Positions 1 through 6,834 of a DNA stretch of 64,000 nucleotides are shown here, in pieces. The stretch is from Geomonas propionica (lineage in GTDB: Bacteria; Desulfobacterota; Desulfuromonadia; Geobacterales; Geobacteraceae). A program made the translations under genes and the position numbers. The notes under the pieces are model-generated. The model made no database searches. It was not told the origin of the DNA and worked only from the letters and a program-made list of their open reading frames with translations. Numbering within the stretch: the first letter of the stretch is position 1; each line of letters opens with the position of its first letter. The stretch covers positions 124,001 through 188,000 of the forward strand of contig NZ_JAEMHK010000001.1 in assembly GCF_016458235.1 (NCBI RefSeq), given 5' to 3'.

Positions 1-250
1 CACCCAGCAGGGCACTCAACAGCGCCGGTCGGCGCCCGAGAAAAAGCGCCGCCAGTACCACGACCAGCAGGTAGCCCATTACCATGTTGACCGGGGAGAG
101 GTATGGCCGGGCCTGGTCGCACAAAAGCGTGGCCAGCGCCACCAGTGCCGACGAGGCTGCATAGCCAACCGCTCCACCGTACCATGCGGAGTGAGGCCTG
201 CTACGCAGTACGGCCGTCTCTAATGTGGATGTCCCATCACTCTTACTCAT
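1..250 (-). CDS. KdpD-like DUF4118 membrane sensor, N-terminal part
   Basis: Only the first 83 codons are inside the window; the gene runs off the left edge. It starts at the ATG at 248-250. A short cytoplasmic N-terminus is followed by a membrane segment at about residues 25-43, the motif RPYLSPVN, and a second membrane segment at about 53-72 followed by GRRPAL. This is the pattern of the four-helix DUF4118 domain of KdpD-type sensor histidine kinases. The kinase core is not visible, so kinase activity is inferred. The gene lies 76 bases downstream of the KimA-like permease on the same strand, which suggests one operon joining cation transport and sensing. Another DUF4118 protein, such as a diguanylate cyclase, remains possible. 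Confidence 0.6.
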   Translation of the reverse strand, partial: MSKSDGTSTLETAVLRSRPHSAWYGGAVGYAASSALVALATLLCDQARPYLSPVNMVMGYLLVVVLAALFLGRRPALLSALLG

Positions 251-326
251 ATTTCGAATCTAACAGAACTACCCGGCCATACAAGCGGTCTTGCCACCTT
301 TTCGGGAACCGTTACCATGCCCGGCC

Positions 327-2309
327 TCAGATGCTCACCCGTATCGGCAGGATCACCGTGGTGAGGCCGTCCCACTGCAGGCGGCGCTGGATGGCGAAGG
401 CGGTCTCGTTGTGCAGCATCCGGTGGTAAAACTTTTCCAGCCGGAAGGTCAGCTGCCCGGTGAATACGGTGCAGCGTGGGTATTCCTCGCCGAGCTCCCT
501 GCAGATCGCGACCACGCTCTCCACCACGTCGGTTGCCACCGCCAGCCGGTAGTCGGCGGCAAAGCCGAGCCTTCGTGCCAGCGTCACGTACTTCACCAGC
601 CCCTGCTGCACCGACCTCTCCAGCGCCTCCAGTTCCTCCGCCCCCTTGAAGGAGCCCGAGTCGATGACCGCGACCGAGACGAAGATCACGTTCTTGTAGG
701 TCTTGGGAAAGGTGGTGAGGATTGACAGCAGCGTGTGCACCCCGAAACCAGAATACGCAGAGACGAGCTGTATCGCGGTGGGTTCGTTACGCGCAGGGGC
801 CGCTTCGTTGACCGGGCCAGTAGTCGGGAAATCGAGCAGCGCCTCGTCCAGTTGCTCCATCCCCTTGCGTACCGACTGATAGTGCCCCCTGATCAGGTAG
901 CAGATGCCGATCACCACCGACGTGATCAGTAGCGTAAGCCATCCTCCTTCGGTGAACTTCTCTACCGTGGTCACCGCGAGGATGGTAGCGCAGAGGACGA
1001 GTCCCACCAGGTGTACCGAGAGGTGGCGCAGCCACTGCGGGTCCTCCTGGCGCCGCTTGATGTAGAAGCGCGACATACCGAGCTGTGACAGCGAGAAGGT
1101 GAGAAAGACGTTGATAGAGTACATGACCACCAAGGCCGAGACGCTGCCGCCGGTGTAGATGAGCAGCAGGATCGAAGCCACGCCCATGAGAACGATACCG
1201 TTACGCATGGTGAGACGCACCGAAAGAGCCGCGAAGCGGTGCGGCAGCCAGGAATCGACCGCCATGTTGGACATCACCCGCGGGCCGTCGACGAAGCCGG
1301 TCTGGGCTGCGACCAGCAGCAGGGCCCCTTCCGAAAAGATCGTGATGAAGGCGAGGGTTCCGCCCAGCGGCCAGTCGGCAAAGAGCGCGTCCGCCAGCAC
1401 CGAGTTGAGCGTTTTCCCCTCCACCGGCCTGATACCGATCAGGGTGTAGCAAAGAAAGAGCAGCCCCGCGGTAAAGGCCAGGGAGCCGGCCATGTACATC
1501 ATGGTCCTTTTGCCGGTCTGCACCCGTGGCTCGCGCATGATCTGCAGGCCGTTGGAGACCGCCTCGATCCCCGTGTAGGTGCCGCCCCCCAGGGAATAGG
1601 CGCGTAAGAAGAGCATCATGATGCCGAAGGCCCCGATGCTCGACAGGTCGTGGGAAAGCCCCGCGTGGAAGTCGGCGGCCAGCGGCACGAAGCGGTCGGT
1701 ATGGGTGAAGATGCCGTCCAGCAAAAGGAGCACATGCGTCCCAACGAACACCATGAAAATGGGAGCCATCACGGCGATGGATTCCTTCACTCCCCTGATG
1801 TTGAGGACAATCAGCAGCACGGCAAGGAGGCAGGCCACCTCGACCTTGTAAGCGTGGTACGGCTTGGGGATGTAGCTGAACAGCGCATCGACGCAGGAGG
1901 CGATGGATACGGTGATGGTCAGGACGTAATCCACCAGGAGAGCGCTGCCGGATACTACGCCGGCGTTTTCGCCCAGCATGTGCGTCGCCACGATGTACCC
2001 GCCGCCGCCGTGCGGGAAGTGCTCGATGATGCGAGAGTAGGCGTAGGAGATGATGAAGACGGTGAGCGCCGTGAAGGCGCCGAGCGTGATGGCGAGGTAG
2101 GTGTGGCTGCCCAGCGCGCGAAAGGCCTCTTCGGGGCCATAGGAGGACGAGGAGAGCCCGTCCGCGCCCAAGCCGACCCACGCGAGCACCGGTATCAGGG
2201 ACATCTTGTGGAAAAGACCGGGATCCTTCAGATATTTCGGGGCTCCGAAGACCGCCGTCGCCAGGCGTCTGACCAGGTTTTGCCTTGCCGCGGGCTGTTC
2301 CTGTCCCAT
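327..2309 (-). CDS. APC-superfamily permease, KimA-like putative potassium importer
   Basis: The 660-residue protein has about twelve hydrophobic segments in its first 490 residues and a soluble C-terminal domain of about 150 residues. The motif GADGLSSSSYGPEEAF at residues 48-63 matches the first-helix signature of the KimA/YdaO branch of the amino acid-polyamine-cation superfamily, whose characterised member is a potassium/proton symporter with a cytoplasmic C-terminal domain. Potassium as substrate is inferred from the family and from the KdpD-like sensor gene just downstream. The start is an ATG preceded by GGGAGGAAACACC. Tandem CTTGATA repeats in the upstream region may be a response-regulator site. 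An amino acid permease role cannot be excluded. Confidence 0.65.
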   Translation of the reverse strand: MGQEQPAARQNLVRRLATAVFGAPKYLKDPGLFHKMSLIPVLAWVGLGADGLSSSSYGPEEAFRALGSHTYLAITLGAFTALTVFIISYAYSRIIEHFPHGGGGYIVATHMLGENAGVVSGSALLVDYVLTITVSIASCVDALFSYIPKPYHAYKVEVACLLAVLLIVLNIRGVKESIAVMAPIFMVFVGTHVLLLLDGIFTHTDRFVPLAADFHAGLSHDLSSIGAFGIMMLFLRAYSLGGGTYTGIEAVSNGLQIMREPRVQTGKRTMMYMAGSLAFTAGLLFLCYTLIGIRPVEGKTLNSVLADALFADWPLGGTLAFITIFSEGALLLVAAQTGFVDGPRVMSNMAVDSWLPHRFAALSVRLTMRNGIVLMGVASILLLIYTGGSVSALVVMYSINVFLTFSLSQLGMSRFYIKRRQEDPQWLRHLSVHLVGLVLCATILAVTTVEKFTEGGWLTLLITSVVIGICYLIRGHYQSVRKGMEQLDEALLDFPTTGPVNEAAPARNEPTAIQLVSAYSGFGVHTLLSILTTFPKTYKNVIFVSVAVIDSGSFKGAEELEALERSVQQGLVKYVTLARRLGFAADYRLAVATDVVESVVAICRELGEEYPRCTVFTGQLTFRLEKFYHRMLHNETAFAIQRRLQWDGLTTVILPIRVSI

Positions 2310-2370
2310 GGTGTTTCCTCCCTTGCCGTTGTGCTGCTTTCCGGCTCTGGGACCATGCTATCCCTTACCG

Positions 2371-2442
2371 CATCAAGGGCGTATCAAGATGCGGGCACCC
2401 TTATCAAGAAAGTATCAAGATGGCGGTTTTGCCATCTTGATA
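2371..2442 (-). promoter_or_regulatory. Tandem CTTGATA repeats, putative response-regulator operator
   Basis: Upstream of the permease gene, read on the minus strand, CTTGATA-type heptamers occur at 2413-2419, 2402-2408, 2382-2388 and, degenerate (CTTGATG), at 2371-2377. Within each pair the copies are 11 bases apart, about one helical turn, and the pairs are 20 bases apart. A fifth copy in the opposite orientation at 2436-2442 makes a perfect 12-base stem with the copy at 2413. Direct repeats at 11-base spacing are typical of OmpR/PhoB-family binding sites. The regulator is not in the window; a KdpE-like partner of the adjacent sensor is the inferred candidate. Confidence 0.45.
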
Positions 2443-2531
2443 ACTTCGTGACCTCTTCGGGCTCCATTTTGATCCTGCCTTTATGGTCAACGCGCTATGG
2501 TGAAATCAGGAAAACAGGGGGGGAGGTCAAC

Positions 2532-2735
2532 ATGAAAGTCTATCTTTTCAATACCGAAGACGGCCTTTATCTCGGCGAGGATTTTGCCGACGACGCCATG
2601 ACCGGCGCGTGGAGTCTCCCGGCGGGCACGACCGCAATAGCACCTCCCACCTGCGGACGGAGGGAGGTGCCGGTGTTCGTGGTTGAAGAAAACAGGTGGG
2701 TGCTGCGCCCCTTCCCTGCTATTCGACGACCATAG
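2532..2735 (+). CDS. Small hypothetical protein, phage tail-assembly-like
   Basis: This 67-residue protein starts at an ATG preceded by a strong GGGAGGTCAAC. Its sequence (MKVYLFN start, GLYLGEDFA, then TTIAPP-like TTAIAPP, VPVF, and a Trp near the end) resembles small proteins found near phage tail-fibre genes that describe a decorated end of the fibre, but it stands alone here. Its TAG stop codon at 2733-2735 lies inside the left attachment repeat, so integration of the neighbouring element does not change its sequence. In the empty chromosome it would converge with and overlap the 3' end of the DUF1847 gene. Function unknown. Confidence 0.55.
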   Translation: MKVYLFNTEDGLYLGEDFADDAMTGAWSLPAGTTAIAPPTCGRREVPVFVVEENRWVLRPFPAIRRP

Positions 2736-2749
2736 GCCCTTTTTGCAGG
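2728..2749. other. attL core of the integrated element
   Basis: A 22-base segment beginning GACCATAGGC and ending TTTTTGCAGG is repeated in direct orientation at 19848-19869 with one mismatch (C here, T there, at base 10). The copies bracket a block that has a tyrosine integrase next to the right copy. The copy on the right forms the last codons of the DUF1847 gene, so the host target is the 3' end of that gene. Confidence 0.8.
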
Positions 2750-2810
2750 AAAGAGGAGTTTCTGCCTAACTGTTTGATTGTATTGATAATTATACTGGCT
2801 TTTACTTGGT

Positions 2811-2828
2811 GGGTAGGATATGGGGAGG
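2811..2828 (+). repeat. Putative integrase arm-type site, left end
   Basis: GGGTAGGATATGGGGAGG occurs here and again, identical and in the same orientation, at 19704-19721. Both copies lie just inside the element ends, 62 bases from the left core and 127 bases from the right core. An exact 18-base repeat at this position is what is expected of arm-type binding sites for a tyrosine integrase or its excisionase. The role is inferred from position only. Confidence 0.5.
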
Positions 2829-2950
2829 AGCAGAGCAGGTTTATTTTGGACAAATACGACCTACCGCACATGATAGTAATCTTGTAAACAACTTTACAAT
2901 TCCCTTGTAATCAACCTATTCCTTAGGTAAGATGTACGCACAGGAGGGCG

Positions 2951-3072
2951 CCATGTCGTGTTCGGGGTGAGCAGTTGCTGCTTGCAGGGCGACATGTGTG
3001 TCTGTATGGAGCGAAGTTAAAAGGGTTCCAGCGAGGTGAGCAGTTACTGCTTGCTGCAGCTGGAGCTCTTTT
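2951..3072 (+). ncRNA. Two tandem hairpins sharing a 19-base loop motif
   Basis: Between attL and the SIR2 gene two stem-loops carry the same apical motif. Hairpin 1 has a 7-base stem (2952-2958 with 2990-2996) and hairpin 2 a 14-base stem with two G-T pairs (3019-3032 with 3059-3072). Each encloses GTGAGCAGTT(G/A)CTGCTTGC, at 2967-2985 and 3036-3054, which folds into its own small hairpin AGCAG/CTGCT. The outer stems differ in sequence while the loop motif is kept, which suggests selection on the motif. Hairpin 2 is flanked by A-runs on the left and T-runs on the right, so it may also end transcription of the SIR2 gene. I do not recognise a known RNA family. The region 2750-3075 has no convincing gene. 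Confidence 0.45.
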
Positions 3073-3075
3073 GTT

Positions 3076-4683
3076 TTAATGGTACTTTAACCAGTCATAG
3101 ATCCTAATCGCTCTTTTTAACCCCGTCTTGAACCCTGTATCTCCCTTCGACAGTGACTGCGGATGATCCTTTAAAGTTTGGCGCAGGAAGTCGCCCAGCT
3201 CGTCGGCGTCGATGTTCTCTTGTTTCAAGTTGGGTAGTTCTTGCAGACACTTCCACGCAGGGTGATTTTTCCTGAGAGAGCCGATGGTCTCGTCTCTGAA
3301 CTTACTCTTTGCCCTATTTTTGATAGCCGTGCTAGAGAGAAGATCGTCAAACTTGTTTTTCTTTGCTTGCCCTACCCGTTCAGGCACCTGGCCTTGGTAT
3401 CCATTCAGGTACTTATGTACTGGCAAATTGTTACTATTGTGAGCTAGCAAAGTCGGGAGTGCGAGGTTGACGACATCGACAGCATTGAAGTCCCTATCAT
3501 TAAATACGACGTCCTTATATATTTCTTCGGCAGTGAGCCCGCCGTAACCAGTTTTGCCGAATTCAGCCAAAACCCCTACCCCTACCACAATCTCGACATC
3601 CTCTAATTTTTCATCCTCAAGGTTTACAGTCCGGATCTTACCGCTAGGCTTGTTTGTCAGCACCAACTCATAGATATCCTGCTTTAAACGGCGGAGCACC
3701 GGTGCGTTGTATTTAGCTTGGTTCTCCAGCATAGCCTGGTACAACGGCTCGTATGTCTTCAACCGGATCTTCGTCATGTCGATCGACTTGCCACCCTCAA
3801 AAGCCTTCGTGTACGTCGAGATTTCTTCTGCCTCCTCGCCCTTTGCCCTCACAATAAAGAAGAGACGTTCCTTTATCTTCTCCAAGTTTTCCTTCGACAA
3901 GCATCTCACGATGGACTTCAAGATCCTTTCGATATTCGTATCGCTGATTGAGTAGCCCAGGAAAATGATAGGGTGCTCGATGAAGAATGTGAGAAGTTTG
4001 GCAGCAAGATACGCATTAGTGTCCGAGAAATCTACATAGTCCGTCTCGTTGATCACGATGGTACCAGGCTTCGTACAGCATCCGTGGATTTTGTAAATTT
4101 CAGATATTCCATGCAGAGGTGAGAAAAATAGTTCTTCCTGGCCAATGTATGGGGTGTAACTTGGGAAGCAGTCCTCAATAAAGGAGTCATAGTTAGTCGT
4201 GACAACACCGCTGATACTGCGTTTTTCGAGCTTTTTGAAAAGTTCTATCTCGGTTGCATACGCTGCAAGAGGGTTTTGTGACTTTTCTTTCATAGAACTC
4301 GCAATTTCTATTTTAAAGGGGGATATCCCTTCTTTCACCAAGTCCGCATGAAGCTTGCGGTTAGCCTCATATTCGGCAGATGTGAACCACTTTTTATTGA
4401 AGTCGTGTTCAATAAGTTCTGCGACTTTTGGGAACAAGCCTTCCTTGCACTCCATGCTTTTAGCTGCCTGAACATACATCTCATAGGCGAGTGCGTTGTC
4501 GGTGGCTTGGTTGGCAAACCTCCTGAGAAGGCCTTCCCAGTTTTCTAGGCCGATATAGCGGATCGAGAGGCCTGACCCCACGAACAGTAGCGGCTGATGA
4601 TCATTTTTGATGAGGCGTTTGAGGATAGCTGCCTTCACTGGGGCCCTCCTTAAGTAGCGGACGTTTCCATAGGCCAAGGCCAT
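3076..4683 (-). CDS. SIR2-domain protein, putative anti-phage NADase
   Basis: The 535-residue protein has an N-terminal SIR2-like domain: FVGSGLS at residues 34-40, TTNYD at 162-166, KIHGC at 198-202 and FLGYSISDTNI at 241-251. These match the nucleotide-binding and catalytic-pocket motifs of the bacterial SIR2_2 family, which in defence proteins cleaves NAD and stops infected cells. The C-terminal half (about 330-535) is unfamiliar and may sense infection. It is a single-gene cargo at the left tip of the element, a usual place for defence genes in satellites and prophages. It is more A+T-rich than the host genes. The defence role is inferred; a metabolic SIR2-like role is less likely in this context. 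The ATG is at 4681-4683. Confidence 0.75.
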   Translation of the reverse strand: MALAYGNVRYLRRAPVKAAILKRLIKNDHQPLLFVGSGLSIRYIGLENWEGLLRRFANQATDNALAYEMYVQAAKSMECKEGLFPKVAELIEHDFNKKWFTSAEYEANRKLHADLVKEGISPFKIEIASSMKEKSQNPLAAYATEIELFKKLEKRSISGVVTTNYDSFIEDCFPSYTPYIGQEELFFSPLHGISEIYKIHGCCTKPGTIVINETDYVDFSDTNAYLAAKLLTFFIEHPIIFLGYSISDTNIERILKSIVRCLSKENLEKIKERLFFIVRAKGEEAEEISTYTKAFEGGKSIDMTKIRLKTYEPLYQAMLENQAKYNAPVLRRLKQDIYELVLTNKPSGKIRTVNLEDEKLEDVEIVVGVGVLAEFGKTGYGGLTAEEIYKDVVFNDRDFNAVDVVNLALPTLLAHNSNNLPVHKYLNGYQGQVPERVGQAKKNKFDDLLSSTAIKNRAKSKFRDETIGSLRKNHPAWKCLQELPNLKQENIDADELGDFLRQTLKDHPQSLSKGDTGFKTGLKRAIRIYDWLKYH

Positions 4684-4758
4684 AACCTTGCTGACATTTT
4701 GCTAAGACGCTTCTATCATGAAGGTGCATAAAACGCAATCGTTACCCCCTCAGGGAGA

Positions 4759-4953
4759 TTACCCGCTCGTCGACCGCCGCACCCTCACCTGCATAAACTC
4801 CTCAACCGCTCCCTGTTCATACCGCACAGCGCCCTTACCATCCGAGAGCTTGATGAAGGGGATCCCCCCGCCGGTAACTCTCTTCCTCCTCAACCAGTGG
4901 ACGGACACCCCTATCTGCTCGGCGACCTCTTTCTCGTTTAGCAGCCTCAGCAT
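4759..4953 (-). CDS. AlpA/excisionase-like helix-turn-helix protein
   Basis: This 64-residue protein begins LLNEKEVAEQIGVSVHWLRR, a MerR-type (HTH_17) DNA-binding helix-turn-helix as in phage AlpA activators and excisionases. A wing segment follows: GGGIPFIK, then a Val-Arg-Tyr motif. It is a paralog of the protein at 17610-17810, sharing LLNEKEVAEQIG, LRRKR.TGGGIP and the C-terminal RRSTS. The ATG at 4951-4953 is chosen because GGGAGGTGCCCC precedes it; the frame stays open upstream. The stop of the DUF6011 gene overlaps the start, so the two are probably translationally coupled. Roles in excision or late activation are inferred. Confidence 0.75.
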   Translation of the reverse strand: MLRLLNEKEVAEQIGVSVHWLRRKRVTGGGIPFIKLSDGKGAVRYEQGAVEEFMQVRVRRSTSG

Positions 4954-5423
4954 GGGGCACCTCCCTCTAGGGAGATCACAATGACCAGGGAGGGCTGCTG
5001 GTTCGGCCAGGTGATTGTCACCTGTACTTTCATGGTGCACTTCGGCGTAGCACGGGAATCGCCCAGGCACTGCTCCTCCCCAGGTCCGGATGTGGGCTCG
5101 ATGGCGCCTTCAGTGTGCTCCTGCAGGAGGTCGCTGAGGCCCGGTTGCGTGGCACCGAACAGGCCAAGCTGGTTCGGGTCTACCGGAACCGCCCTCCCTT
5201 TTCGCTGAGGCAGGGGCTCCTCCAGGATCGTCTTCAACTTCTTAGCGCAGACCGGCCCGATCCCGGCAGCAATGGATGCTTCTGTTGTGAGGGGGGTATT
5301 GCAGACTCTGCAGCGGGCATCCTGGGGCGCTACGCTCGGCTCCCTTGTGCCCGCCTCCTTCCCTTTGGGGGGGTGGCTGTAGGCAGGGGTGGGGCTTGTC
5401 GTTGTGAGATTCGTGAGTGCCAT
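4947..5423 (-). CDS. DUF6011-type zinc-binding protein
   Basis: The 158-residue protein carries CRVCNTPLTTEASIAAGIGP followed by VCAKK at residues 38-62. This is the DUF6011 signature, a short cysteine motif (C38, C41, C59) common in phage and element proteins. Polar low-complexity segments flank it. The last third has a second cysteine-containing stretch without a recognised fold. The start is the ATG at 5421-5423 with AGGAGGTCCAAA before it. It overlaps the AlpA-like gene downstream by seven bases. The molecular function of DUF6011 is not known to me. Confidence 0.65.
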   Translation of the reverse strand: MALTNLTTTSPTPAYSHPPKGKEAGTREPSVAPQDARCRVCNTPLTTEASIAAGIGPVCAKKLKTILEEPLPQRKGRAVPVDPNQLGLFGATQPGLSDLLQEHTEGAIEPTSGPGEEQCLGDSRATPKCTMKVQVTITWPNQQPSLVIVISLEGGAPC

Positions 5424-5820
5424 TTTGGACCTCCTAGTGGGTATTTGAGGAGGAATGCCAAACGTGGCAGACAAAATACCGCCATGCAGGGGACACCAAT
5501 CGGAACTACACCGATAAACGAAACCGGAAACGGCACCTGGGAACGAACACGAAAACAGCACTGTTTTGGCAAGGCGTAAATACGTATTTCATATAGATTG
5601 CAGTATTACACACAATTTACCCCTCCCGGAAAGGCCACTTTTTGCTCCGTAAATCCAAGAGTTATCCGCCCCATAGGGGCACACGAAAAAGGCCGTTCTT
5701 TTATTGGCGGAGCGACCAGTCGGGAGAGGTACCGCAACTGCCCGCCTGTACCGCTTTGCAACTATGGTGGGCTCGTCTATCATGGGGAGAAAGTCTTTCG
5801 TGGGCGGAAGGAGGAAGGGT
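5424..5820. other. Intergenic region between divergent element genes
   Basis: About 400 bases with no convincing gene separate the leftward DUF6011 gene from the rightward small gene at 5821. The segment around 5570-5625 is A+T-rich and probably holds divergent promoters, but I cannot name a clear -35/-10 pair. Confidence 0.35.
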
Positions 5821-6051
5821 ATGGCACTCTGTGCAGAGGACCTCGAGAGGATCCGCCAAATCATCAGCGAAGAGCGCAACGCTTTAGCGCGTGAGATCGC
5901 CCGAGAGGTTGTCTCCGGGCAGCGGCGCCAAGAGTTTGCGGCTTACGACGTCACTCTTGACTTCGACCAGGTGGCAAAAATCCAACGGGCAAAACTGCGC
6001 GAACGCCAGCGAGCCAAGCGTGCAACAAAGGCGGCAGCAAAAGGGGTCTAG
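5821..6051 (+). CDS. Small charged helical protein, hypothetical
   Basis: The 76-residue protein is predicted to be mostly helical and highly charged (EDLERIRQIISEERNALAR, then a Lys/Arg/Ala-rich tail). Position 5821 is chosen as the start because GGAGGAAGGGT lies just before it; the open frame extends further upstream without another good ribosome site. Its N-terminus resembles that of the next gene (E-D-L-x-x-I, then an Arg/Glu helix), so the two may be duplicates. Both run rightward, against the main direction of the element. No function is recognised. Confidence 0.55.
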   Translation: MALCAEDLERIRQIISEERNALAREIAREVVSGQRRQEFAAYDVTLDFDQVAKIQRAKLRERQRAKRATKAAAKGV

Positions 6052-6073
6052 TAGCAGATAAAAGCGAGGGACT

Positions 6074-6346
6074 ATGCTCTCAACAGAAGATTTGAAGGCT
6101 ATCGAAGTTGTGGTACGCCGCGTTGTTCGTGAGGAATTGGCAAGCGCAAGGCGCGGCGAAGACCTCGCAGACGATGAGGAATATCTTGTCGCCACGACTA
6201 CCCCGCAAGAGCGCAAGGCCATGGCGCGACTAGAGACGAGCGGCCCAGGTTGCAGCGCAGAAAGCAGCCGCAAAAGAAAAGGACCGCACGCTAAGTCATT
6301 TAATCATTGTCCTCCCGAAGTATGCGCAGCAAAGACTTGCGTCTAG
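6074..6346 (+). CDS. Small helical protein, possibly frameshifted at its end
   Basis: The first 55 or so residues (STEDLKAIEVVVRRVVREEL and an acidic stretch) look like real coding sequence related to the gene at 5821. The last third reads like non-coding sequence rich in Cys, Ser and Pro. In the +1 frame from about 6249 the DNA instead encodes an Ala/Lys helix (VAAQKAAAKEKDR) like the tail of the upstream protein. Either the gene has a recent frameshift or the C-terminus is simply unusual. Its 3' end overlaps the convergent gene at 6300-6629. Confidence 0.4.
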   Translation: MLSTEDLKAIEVVVRRVVREELASARRGEDLADDEEYLVATTTPQERKAMARLETSGPGCSAESSRKRKGPHAKSFNHCPPEVCAAKTCV

Positions 6347-6629
6347 GCTTTTTAATATTGGTCTCGGCCATTACGAAAGCGGTTATGTCTTTCGGGAAAA
6401 CTCGCCACGGTGCGGCAGGTCCGCTGCGGTACGCCGGGATATTCTTCCACGCTACCCGCTCACGGAGCCAGTTCAGTTCTACGTGGCAAATCTCCGCAGC
6501 ATCCCGCAGCAGCAATGGCGTCTTCGTACTGTAATTCACCTCCGCAGTTAAAGCGGTTACTTTACGGTCAAGATCTTCAAGTTTGGCCAATATCTTCGTG
6601 AGAACCTCACCGTTGTCCAGATTCCCCAT
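6300..6629 (-). CDS. Helix-turn-helix protein with N-terminal coiled coil
   Basis: The 109-residue protein has a short coiled coil (VLTKILAKLEDLDRKVTAL, about residues 8-30) followed by a winged helix-turn-helix of the excisionase/AlpA type (LLLRDAAEICHVELNWLRER, then a Trp-Arg-Val-Phe wing). The coiled coil may allow dimerisation. The ATG at 6627-6629 is preferred because GGAGGTGGAT precedes it; a TTG twelve bases upstream would lie on that ribosome site. This is one of four small proteins of this fold in the element. The target is unknown. Confidence 0.6.
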   Translation of the reverse strand: MGNLDNGEVLTKILAKLEDLDRKVTALTAEVNYSTKTPLLLRDAAEICHVELNWLRERVAWKNIPAYRSGPAAPWRVFPKDITAFVMAETNIKKPRRKSLLRILREDND

Positions 6630-6834
6630 ATCCACCTCCAAGCAAAGGCAGGGGCTTTAAAAGCCCCTCCCAAACACAGAATGGTATCATATCAGAGCTA
6701 GAATCTGCCGCTACGAGGTGGCTGCCACCTTCTCTCCGCGTTCGGGTTCGCCCGCGTAACGACAAGCGCTATCCTCAGCGCAGAACGCCACCCTCCACAT
6801 CTATCTACCATAAAGCCTTTGCTGGTCAGGAGGT
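6630..6834. other. Intergenic region after the tape-measure gene
   Basis: The 205 bases contain an 18-19 base palindrome (AGGGGCTTT / AAAGCCCCT, 6650-6668) close upstream of the 6300-6629 gene. It has no T-run on either side, so it is not a textbook terminator; it could be an operator or an RNA stem. No gene seen. Confidence 0.35.

Noticed and set aside
2310-2531. A c-di-AMP (ydaO) riboswitch upstream of the KimA-like gene
   Set aside because: The conserved ydaO core bases are not visible; the region instead has CTTGATA repeats.
1650-2735. A long rightward gene opposite the permease
   Set aside because: Antisense to a convincing membrane protein; only its last 67 codons, with their own ribosome site, look real.
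2696-2887. A 63-residue rightward gene just inside attL
   Set aside because: It begins inside the previous gene, spans the attachment core and lacks a ribosome site.
3019-3072. Only a terminator for the SIR2 gene
   Set aside because: The stem could terminate transcription, but the loop motif is shared with the unrelated stem at 2951-2996, which a plain terminator does not explain.
2951-3072. A retron RNA
   Set aside because: No reverse transcriptase gene is near and no a1/a2 repeat with a branching G was found.
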